NCBI GenBank assembly: GCA_000750105.3
Contig: JPHH03000004.1
Coordinates: forward strand, 1,137,060 to 1,201,059
Reading direction: 5' to 3'
DNA length: 64,000 bases
DNA from: Tolypocladium sp. Sup5 PDA-1
Taxonomy: Eukaryota; Ascomycota; Sordariomycetes; Hypocreales; Ophiocordycipitaceae
Positions within the stretch are counted from its first letter, which is position 1, and every line of letters begins with the position of its first letter. This document shows positions 54,190 through 64,000 of this stretch, piece by piece. The translations under genes were made by a program, and so were the position numbers. The notes below the pieces were generated by a model. That model was not told the origin of the DNA and did no database searches. It worked only from the letters and a program-made list of their open reading frames with translations.

Positions 54190-57100
54190 GGAGATGTTGG
54201 CGCTGCTGCGGTTGGCAATGGACATCCGTTTGCGTGCTGGGCGAATGAGTTGGGCGGTTGTACTCAGATATGACTCCAGGGCAGACAACGAATCCAACAG
54301 CGATGTTGTATTCATTCGCAGTGGCAAATATCCCTCGCAACGGCTTGACGCAACGCACAGCGCATATGGCGGCCGCATTCATCCGCAGCCGCCGCCGTAG
54401 TAAGCCACGCGACTTGCAGGTCTGAAACAAGAAGCAAGTTGCCCGTTCAAGGTGTTGGCAAGTTAGTGGTTGCCATGCAAGGAACCCAAAACAGAACACA
54501 CTCGGCCCCCGAGCCCCTGCTTTCGGCATGTGCAGTGTGGCCTATACGCCGTGGCTCGGCGTCTATTCCTTGGACGCCATTTGTGCAATCCGCACGGCGC
54601 ATAAATCACGGCACATACCTCTCACAGCGACACGGCGATTGGGAGAAACGTTTATGAGAGACGATAGAACCCATTCGCTGGCGCATTGCCGAGGGACGTA
54701 TCGCGGGCGTCTATTGTCGAGGGGCAACGGGCATCTGGCGGCTGAGCGTACATCAGATCCATACCCTAGGCAACAAATCGCGGGGAAGATAATACATGCT
54801 GAATATTGAATACATCAGTAGAATGGAAAGGAATTAAAAGATATTCTCGATTTGCATTTATCGCCTCGCCACTAACTCGCTGCAAGGCTACGAGCGCCAA
54901 CACATTGATCCCGCCAACAAGCTATTGTCGCCAGAAGGCCAGCAGCCAACGCCGCCATCGCCGTTGGTCCATCTCCCACGGCGGTAGGCGTCTCCGAGCG
55001 GCGCATCCAGCCCGGCGGCTCTCCGGCCGACAGGGCAGACAATGGCTCGTCCCGGGGCCACTGGCAAGGCTGGGCGCTGGGGGCGGGCCGCTTGACGGAC
55101 GATCCTGCGTTTTAGCCTCAGCCTAGGATGGAGGCGGCTCGACGGTTTGGGACATTCGTCTTTCTTTGGAACCATGAATGTGGCGGTTTGGAGGAGCAGC
55201 GCCAGGGTACTATGTATGTATGTAGCTGTGCTGACCAACTCTGGGTCTCTGACGGGAGACTCGCCGGGAGATGTCAAAGGGCTGAATATGGTAGACGGTA
55301 GTCCGTACGGTTGAAGTGGATGTCGCAGTCAGCCACCGAATCCACCACGTGTTCCCCGGATGTTCTACAAATAGGTACCTGCCGCAGACCCCCCAGATTG
55401 CGGGTGCTTCAGCTGGCAGCTGGCATTGTCCCTTATTGTCGGGGGGCCGCGAGGGCGCCTCCTGACGGACGATGCGAGCTTGTACATGGCGACGGCGGAT
55501 TGTTCACAAGTGATCCTCAACCACTGCGCGACTTCTTTGGCATTCGGTTGCCTGGGTGGCGGACGGGAAGATCCTTGGCTGCCTAGTACTCGACAAGCTA
55601 GCTACGAGTATACTGATCCGTGGACGGTGGCGTCGTGTCGAGACTCGAGTCCAACATCAGTCAGGACAATCCGTAACCAACGGCTGCCTTTGTCGACATC
55701 ATCAGGTGGCCTGTACAGTCAAAAACGGTGGCCAGACTCGCCATGTCGTCTTCGGCCGGTGAATCGGCGTCTTCGCCGTTGCGCTGCACCGTCCGCCTGT
55801 TGTCTCGGTCGACCCGGAGCCCCAAGTTGGACGACGACGTCGATCCCGAAGGCACTTGCGGACTACGGACTACACCGAACGGAGCAGGCGGCTGGCACAT
55901 GCCACCGAAACCGCACACCGAAGCCGCCGAGGCGGAATACACGTCATACGGGTTCAGTTTGACCTCGGAATAAACCATTCGAATTTATTATCCCCATTCT
56001 CATCATCCACGGCGTCGCCAGATTGCCTGGCCGCGGAACCCCACAGCCTGTCAGCGCGGACCCGGCGCCATGGCACGGTCCGTCGCAGGGCGCCTCGCTA
56101 AAACAGCATGAAGCAGCACCATTGCCCATGAGACAGATGGGGGGCGGCGCGCACCTGGGACCTGATGGTGGTGGTGGAGAAGGCGTCGTTCAGCGCGCGG
56201 GGAGGCGCTGGGCTCGGCCTCTGCAGCCTGCTTTGGGCCATGCTCCTCATGCGCGACGGCGCCACGAGGCATGACCGCGAGGCTATGCGGCAGCGTGGGC
56301 GACCTGACGAGTCGTCGACTCACCGGCCATTCAGGTGTCGGCGCTGCAGCGACTCAGCCGCTGCAGACGTTGCCAGTAAGAGGGGGATGCTCTGACCGTT
56401 GCGATTCGATGCTCGGATCGTCAATGCGTCAAAGGGCGTTCGATGAATCGTCTGCAACCTGTCTCGGGGGCCGCAGGCGGGCAGCCGGGGCGGCTGACTG
56501 CTCAGCCGTCGCTGGCGGCCGTGATTGACATTGGATTGCAGGTCACCCAACCACGGCCACCAGACGACGACCCGCTCGAGCGCGCTCCCAGTAGTATCAG
56601 GAGCATGTCGAGCTTCAGGGGAGCCTACGCCAGCTGGTGATCATCTACAAGTTTGTCCCGGCAACCTGGATTCCTCATCATCGCCCTTGTACGAATACAG
56701 TACGTAGTCGTCGTCAGATGTAACCAAGGACCTCCTGCCGCCGGCATGGTTCTGGCCCAAGCTTCGAAGCCGGCAAACGACGCTCCCACCAGAAGGAAAG
56801 CCACCCTTCCAGATCATCCCAAGGACGCACCGACGAGTCAAGGACCCCTGCGCACCGGGCCCGGGACGGCTCTTCCGGCGCGGTCAGGGGTAAGCTTGGG
56901 AAACGTGGTGGCTTGTCCGGGGGGTCTCAGTGGCCCCTGCCACGGCGCAATTCGGTCTTGGTGACTGTAAATTGGCCGATGGTGACGGCCTTGTTTGATT
57001 ATTCCATTACTCGTAATCAACTCTGTTTTTGTTGTTATTTTCATGGGCATCTGATTATTCTGTTCCGTCGGATGCCTGATGGGGCCTCGGAACAAGGGGG

Positions 57101-60100
57101 GAAACGGTCGTGGACCGCAGCCTGAGACGGCACACTCCAACCACCGTCTACTCACTCGTACGTGAGATGACTGATGAGGAACGTTGCGTCGACAGGCCAA
57201 TAACTGAATACCCTGGCCGACAGCAGGTAACTCGAAGCCGGTTGGCCGGTGCCTTGGTCACGGGTCGGGCAGGAGAGCAGAGTACACGTTCCGACAAGCT
57301 CTCGCAACGGATGCAGAGCCAACACCCCGGAATAGATTACATGTACATATGAAGACAGGGACGGGGATGGAGACGGAGCGGGACCAACGGCCAGTTTCCA
57401 AAACGGAAAATGCCAGCGCGCAATAAATGGGAAATTGATAGAAAAATCCAAATATCCATTATTTTCCACGGCTCCATGTACGCACACCCCCCCTGCAATC
57501 ACCTTTCAGTTCTCACCTCCCGGAATCGAGGGGATCTTTTGACAACCTTTCAGACTCGCAGGGCACCAAGGCCAGGGCCAGCTCCCCCGGCCTAGTGCTG
57601 GCGTAATCCGCCAGGGACATTCCGCTGCCCAGCACTGGCGAGTGCGCGGTGGGACTCGTAAACGACGGGTTCCCGACTGTCGGGATGGACGGGGCTGGCC
57701 CATTGGTACCTGATTCCGCGCCGCGCCGCCCCCTCGTCCATCGGTGCGCGCGGCCTGTGGATTCGCCAGATGAGCAAGGGGGACGGCTGCTACGACGAGG
57801 CGTAGCAGACGCCGGGCTGACCTGGGCACATGGAAGCCTCGGTGGCCTTTGGCAGAACGTACGAGCAACTACGGAGTACACGTACGAAGGACAGGGAGGG
57901 TGCCTCGGTGAACGGACACGCCCGCGTCCCCGCCCGGAGACATGGGGAGCTCTCGGCTCACCTTGAAAACGTTTGACGGATGGAGCCGTCGACGTGCACA
58001 CGCCGATTTGCAGTCCCTCGGCAGCCCCAGCCATCGGCCGTTGGTCGCGGAGCGCGCTCCCCTGTAAATTGGGCAGCCATCATGCGATTTGGTCTTCAGT
58101 CGCCGAAACGGGGCCAGGTGTTAAAGCCAACGGGGCTGTTGGCCTGTTGGACATGAGTTCATCCTCCTGACATATGGAGACGGAAAGAGGAGAAGCCGCG
58201 GGGATGAGCGCCTCGATGCGGACGCAGTGTTGGTTGTGGTGCTCAGCAGCGGGATCCTCCGTCTGAAGTCGACAACTCGACATCGAACTCGCCGGGAATC
58301 CCTTGTTGGATGGGGCGTTGCTGCCGCGGAGTTGACCGGTCTGTACAGACAAAGTATGTACTCGTACGAGGACTGTCTGACGTGTCTGGTGGCACACAGC
58401 CTCGTCAACGACACACGGGATCCGGGTGACCACGTATCTCGAGGCACTCCGGTTCTGGGCACTGTGAACGTCGTAGTCAATCTGGAGAACTGTGCCAACT
58501 ACAGGATCGCATTTGAAATGTCTGGCACGCGGCAGTTGGCGATGAGAGGTGATCGTGGCCGGCAGTCGAGTCCTGACCGCAGCGTGCTCCAGCCTCCGCG
58601 CCGACCTCAATGACACAATACATCAGTCGGATACGACGTGTGTTTATTATATCGACCGCTATTCCAAAGCGATCTGGACCGCCTTTGGATGCTGAACAGT
58701 GCCTTGACTCGACCTGAAACCAGATCTCCTGCGTCATGCAGTCAGGTCTATTGTCTGAGATGCACATAATGTAGTCTACATCGGGATGTGAGGACGAGAA
58801 AGCACGCATTCAATGCCAATACACCCCGGACTTGACGTCCAACGGTTCCTGGGGTAAACGTTTGTTGCGACCTGATGCACCAACCAGAGTGTTCTGCCCC
58901 TTTGACAGCACATCAGCAACAACAGCGTGACCCGAAGTAACAACGCGCTATAGTGCGTGACCATGAAGTTGTCCGCGCGCAAGAGCGTGGTCCTATCCCA
59001 ATCGGTGTAGCATTTTAGGAAAGTATAGAACGACTATGAGCTGCACGCGCTCTTCGACGCCGATACTGGGCACACCTTGTCGCCGTGTTGGTAAGGTCCA
59101 ACATACCAGCCTTCGCATATACCAGGGCGCGAAAAGAGGCAGGTTTACCTTTCCAGTTCAAGTCTTACGCCCGAAGCATTGTCAGCATCGGTGATCTCAG
59201 AGGAGAACCAACGTGATCCCCGACTCCGTAGTACGCAGCATAGCGAGCAGCAACAGCATCTGTTGGCTAGGTGCCACCAAGTCGATGTGTCAAACCCGGC
59301 CCTTGCGACAACGATTAAACCAAAATTCATGCCTTCAATTTAAATCCTTAAATCTAGTCCGTATTTTACAGCAGGAAAAGGTGTTTTCCGAAACCGTACT
59401 CCGTAGGCCATTCCGAAAGGTAGGGGGCCACCATACACGGGCTGCGTACCTTGACCAAACAGACGGCTTCACCGCGCTGGGCCGGCCACATGCTCGACAC
59501 GGCGTGGCGTGGCGGGGTGGGACCCGGAGCGCGCATTGCCAAGCCACGGGCTACGGGCACGAGATGTAGCCATCCTTACGTTCCCAAAGGGGCATTTCTG
59601 TTGTGCTATTCGTTTTTTTATGGAGCGGCGCGGCTTCGAGCTCGGCGAGGTGGCGGTGGTGATTCCTGGGGATGGTGGGCTATGGCGGCAGAGCGCAACC
59701 AGGACAGGCAAACGGTCTGGTGCCATGTGGTCACTGCTGAACGTTGCGTCGTCTGGCCGTGCACGTCTCCGTGGCCACAAAACAACTAGCCCCCCCCTTC
59801 CGTTCCCCCGCGATCGACCAGCGTGGGCACCTCCACCACGGACGTCGCCAAGTCATCGCGAAGTCGTCGCGAAATCATGGCGGCTGCGTCCAGCGTAACC
59901 GTTGACCAGAACCCGGCCGCTCAGCCGCAGTCCGAGGGCAACTGCAACCATCCCAAGGCCACGGAGCACGCGTGGTCGATGGACAATGTCACCCAGGACC
60001 TCGCTAGCGAGGCCCGACGCAAATTCCCGACAGCTTGGTCCGCCGTACGGGGCAGCGGAGGCCCCAGTTTCCCCGCGCGACCGCAGCGTCACATCAGCGT

Positions 60101-63100
60101 GAAGCTTTTCATATCAGGGAAGCTTGGCGCGGCGGAAACAATTCCTCGCAGGTGAAAATGGCTGCCAAACATTAATGAATGAGATGCAGCCGAGAAACCG
60201 TTTGATTGATGCGCTCTGCATGCAGGCGCGAACCTTTGACGCCGTGTCATCTCCCGTCATGCAGGCTTGTTCGCGACACCGGGCAGCTCTGCAAGCGTTG
60301 ATACGCGCTGCAGCCAACGGCGGGCGCGCACCTACATCTCCTGGGGAGTGGTGTTGACAACGGCCTCTCACGGCGTCCGCGACTCGCACAACCAGACAGC
60401 TCTCCATCAAACGGTGGTGGTGTGCTGCTGTCCTTGACGGCGCGTCCGATCGGTCGGCTATTGGAACGGCCGCTCACCCACCAATCACGAGCGCGCCCGA
60501 GGTACGGAGTAGCAGGCGCCTTGCTCGGTAGCCCTGCCGCTCTGCAACGGGACCCGTACTCGTAAACAATCCACGAGCTGCCATTTGCCGACCGCCTGTC
60601 GTGACTGGCTGGCCGGAGCGCTCCCCGCCGGCTTCCGCCACACCTCACCACACCAGCTCGGTGAGCTCGGGGACTCTTCCGCTGGGCTGTCGAGGCGCCG
60701 TGCTAGGCTTGTCGGGTGGCGCTGCAAAATACGATGCGCCCAGCGGGTGTTGGCGATTGTGCTGCCAGTCAAGAAGGGCCGGTTGCAGAAGTGGCTTCCG
60801 GGGAATGAGCATTTAGACTTCTTGGCGACATCGCGCAAAGCCGACAATCAGACCGAGAGAAGCAAACCGTCCAAGTACCAGTACGGAGGAGCTAGTGTTG
60901 AGTCGCGATGCTTCAGGTCAGCGACAGCCGGGAGGATTGAAGGGGGGGGGATATCGCGAGTCATCGTGGAGCCAGGCCGAGCACAAGGTTGCAGGCCAAG
61001 CATCGTGAGGATGCACCAGCCCAGCGCGAGGGAAGGCGATGAAGTCACCCTGCAGCGCGCAACGTCCCCCGCCACCGCTCCGCTCCTCTCCGCTGCAGGG
61101 CTCATCTGACCACCAGCCCCCCCCGGGGCCACTGCCCGCCGCGCACCGCTGCACGTCGCCAGATGACAGCAAAGCCACATCAACCAGGCTTCCTCCTCGA
61201 GGAACTTGTTGGCGAATAATCCACGATCCTTCGCTCCGTGGGGGAGCACGATTGGTGGTAGGATTTAGTGTGCATTCACCGCACTGACAGGGTGATGCCC
61301 ATCCACCCAGGCAGCAAGATAAAATCAGTTATTTTACCACATTGGGGAATTTAGGAAGTACCACATGGGGAATTAAATCAGTGGGCACGGTGGGGCCACC
61401 TGACAGCGACGGGCCAGGGATTGCCTGTTCCCCGAGCGGGGTGGGGCGCATTGAACCGGTGACATAAGCGACATTGCTTGGCCCGAGCGTCTCTCTACCA
61501 GTGGCGGCAGGCTTCCCACGTGCGGGAGAAGTCTTCTAGAAGGCCAGCCTGTGGCCCTGTGCCTTTTCCTCTGAGGCAAGGAACCTAAGCCGACCAGCCC
61601 ACGGCGCATCCTTTGTCCGCCAGATGCCCCCCGTCGAGTGCCAATGGCAGGGGATCTAGCGCAACGGCTGTGATGCAACGCAGCATCCGCCCTCCACCAC
61701 AAGGCCGTGGCGCTTTCATGCCCAAAAAGGGTATCTCGAGTCGGCTACGGAGCACCCTGCGCCGGCAAGGGTCCCGCTTCTGGTGCTGTTTGCGCCGGCG
61801 CATTCCATCACACGGTACGAAGTAGTCCGTACACGAGGCGCTCCTGCAATACGGATCGAACCCGTAGCGGCTGTTGTCATTGTATTGTCCGACGGCCGTC
61901 GCCTTTGAGTTCTCACCGTCACGGCTTGGCTGCTCGTGCCTTGTATTGTTGAGGCGCCTCTCTCTGGAGGCTGGGCGCCACCGCCAACAATACCTGCTGC
62001 TCGCCATTCGGCTCTTCCACCAAGAGCGACAATCCGCTACGGGCGGAGCTGTCTCAACAAGCGCAGCCCACAGAGCCCAGAGTGAACAAGGAAACCTGTC
62101 GGGCCGGGAGGGTCTGCGATTCAAGGGTCTGGGGATGGTCAACAATACTTGATGCCTTGGCTGGTGATCCATCTCCCCCCTCCTCCGCCCCCCAGATTAT
62201 GACGTACCTAGCGGCTGCCCCTCCTGGCACCTCCACCAAAGCCTCTGCGCAAACGATCTCGATGCGCCGCTTGATCGGCCAGTTTGCGACAGATTTCTCG
62301 ATATCGCTACGCTGTTCTCATGCCCATTATCACAAGGTGCAGGTGTTGCATCCTTGCGTCATGGCGAAGGACGGACTTCCTGTTTCGATGGCGATAATCT
62401 GGGGGCGTTGGCCTAGTCGGGCCCTTTGCGACAGCACCACGCCAGTGGGCCAGGGACGACGAACTGGTGTGCGTGTGCGGATGTATTCACGCAAACTACC
62501 CAGGCAGATGATTCGAAATTACGGTCGAGAAATATACAATTTATTTCCCCGGTTTACTTCGGGGGTTTCTCCGACAAGACCGACTCGTAGCCCAAGCGTT
62601 TCTGCTGGTAAACGCGCAACGGCAAACCGGTCAGACGACAGCCGGAACGCCATCGGCGCCGGGTCCCGACAGCTTCACAGCCAGCGGCCAGACGCAATAT
62701 TGAGCCTAGCAAACATAAATAAATAAATAGTCGGTGAATAAATATCGCAGCGACGCGAGCTCAGCAGGGCCCTTGCCCAGGTATCGGGGCATGGCGTCCG
62801 ATGACGGCAACCTACAGTGAGGTACTTGCCGGGGCTTCTATCGGGAGACTGACAAGGTTGATGTAGATAATCTATTTGCATGTGTAGTTTCGGTCTCTAA
62901 TGTGGCTGTTTTCGGACGCGCGACAGCGAAGGGGCTGCCTGGGAATTTGCCGGCCTGCAAGACGGGCACCAGTTGGAGGCGCATAGCCGATTGCGACATC
63001 TTCCGATCCCGACAAGTTCCCCATGAGCAGCCGACGCCTCGCGAGATGCTCACAAGCGACGGCTTCGACGCCCCATTCTCATGCAGCGCAGCCCTATACG

Positions 63101-63700
63101 TCTCAGTCTGGCACGCGAATACTCCCCGAGGGCCTGGAGACTGGGCGAGCGGTCTTCAATCGAGATGTCAGGAACTAGACGCAAGGCTGTGCCCATTTCC
63201 GGGGGTGCTGCAATAAGTTTCGGAACGTGTTCCGAGTTCCATGTACGTAGGGACCAGCTGGGGCGTGGTCGATCGATGCGCCGTTGGAAGCGAGTCTCGG
63301 CGACGATGTGCGACTTGCATCTACGCCATTGTCAAAATCACACCACAACTCTTCCCAGAGCAGCAGGAATGCGCCGTCACAGCAGCGCTGAGAGATGAGC
63401 ACGGCACTCCGTACTCCGTACAGGTCTTGGGAATTCCGAGGTCTCAAGCGCAAGCATCACAAGCTCAGAGTCCAGGACAGTGTTAAGCTCTCCTCCCCCG
63501 TCCCGCATTCGGCTCCCGCATTCCACCGCCTCTCTCCAGAACGTCGTCTATCGAACCTTGTCTCCCCCATCATGTGCCCAAGCGCCCATTGAGCAAAGGC
63601 ATGTTCACAAGCAGCCGAGCGATCAAAGGAAACCTAGGCATCCTAGTCCCTGCCTTCCCCGGATCCGAGGCGGGAGCCCTCGCACACCCACGCCTCCAGC
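54190..63700. other. 9.5-kb gene desert
   Basis: I found no protein family motif on either strand and no exon chain with consistent splice sites. Open frames are short and GC-driven. The stretch carries four exact copies of TACTCCGTA/TACGGAGTA (57870, 59397, 60503, 63412) and several near-matches. No TTAGGG-type telomeric repeat is visible. Confidence 0.5.
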
Positions 63701-63745
63701 CCGGGGCACAGAGGTCCGGGGCACAGAGGTCCGGGGCACTGAGGG
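63701..63745. repeat. Three tandem copies of a 15-bp unit
   Basis: The unit CCGGGGCACAGAGGT occurs twice exactly, and a third copy reads CCGGGGCACTGAGGG. It is a minisatellite-like array in non-coding DNA close to the contig end. Confidence 0.9.
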
Positions 63746-63927
63746 CCCCAGCGCAGATCGGAGCGGAAGCTCGGGTCGCCTGACGAGCAGGTTTGCTCCC
63801 ATCCCTCACACTACGCGACCCCAGTCCATGACGCGAAAACCGCCCGGAAGCGAGCCATGTGTCGTGGTGCTTTGATGAGCTGTTGATCTTGTGCCTTGCC
63901 TGTGAGAGCCTGCCATCAGATCGAGAG

Positions 63928-63930
<3 letters not shown>

Positions 63931-63970
<40 letters not shown>

Positions 63971-64000
63971 GCCCCCGGGGGTTGTTCCCCCGGCGCCCCC
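63931..64000. other. 38-base poly-G run and G/C-only tail, probable assembly artefact
   Basis: Positions 63931-63968 are all G. They are followed by a tail made almost only of C and G that can fold on itself (GGGGG-TTGTT-CCCCC). This is more like a sequencing-read artefact at a contig end than natural sequence. Confidence 0.7.

Noticed and set aside
62082..62726. A 214-codon frame in the gene desert
   Set aside because: No domain, no conserved motif, basic/Ser-rich composition. Open-frame length is unremarkable for GC-rich DNA.
54190..64000. Search for telomeric TTAGGG repeats, tRNA genes and CRISPR-like arrays
   Set aside because: None seen by eye. CRISPR arrays are not expected in a fungus, and a tRNA scan would need software.

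Overview
The window reads as a chromosome arm of a filamentous ascomycete, most likely a hypocrealean Sordariomycete. The reasons are GT-AG introns of about 42-83 nt with CTRAC-like branch sites, CT-rich transcription-start regions, GC-rich codons, and typical fungal families (Zn2Cys6 regulator, RTA1, KCH1, WSC/GLEYA and DUF7924 proteins). The order assignment is an inference from protein style. No database search was run, and all exon models were built by hand from splice signals and reading-frame continuity.

Layout. 1-21.5 kb is gene-dense. It holds D-3-phosphoglycerate dehydrogenase (partial), a four-helix membrane protein, two-domain glyoxalase I, a long disordered nuclear-type protein, a Roadblock/LC7 protein, a degenerate (pseudo)kinase, a KCH1-type potassium transporter, a PNPOx-ferredoxin-reductase fusion, a truncated NMN adenylyltransferase copy, a secreted nuclease and a DUF2461 protein. 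21.9-31.5 kb is an accessory island: a decayed WSC-GLEYA adhesin gene, a divergent catalase / GMC oxidase pair that both end in peroxisomal signals, an orphan promoter, a frameshifted DUF7924 gene and an APH-type phosphotransferase. 31.8-45.9 kb is again ordinary: an unknown nuclear-type protein, KAR2/BiP, HBS1, CCT5, a Zn2Cys6 regulator and an RTA1-family membrane protein. 45.9-64 kb is strikingly gene-poor. It has one intact gene (CHY zinc finger), one ruined RNA-ligase gene, and about 14 kb with no recognisable gene. It ends in a poly-G run that looks like a contig end.

Most interesting content. The catalase (ends SHL) and GMC oxidase (ends SRL) share one 894-bp divergent promoter with a TATA box on each side and three degenerate copies of a 27-bp element. 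This looks like a self-contained peroxisomal module in which an H2O2-producing oxidase is paired with its own catalase. Other points of note are four damaged genes or gene fragments (NMNAT, WSC-GLEYA, DUF7924, RNA ligase), a promoter plus leader with no gene behind it, a cysteine-rich pseudokinase, and a 9-bp element TACTCCGTA/TACGGAGTA that occurs eight times, six of them in the gene-poor right arm.
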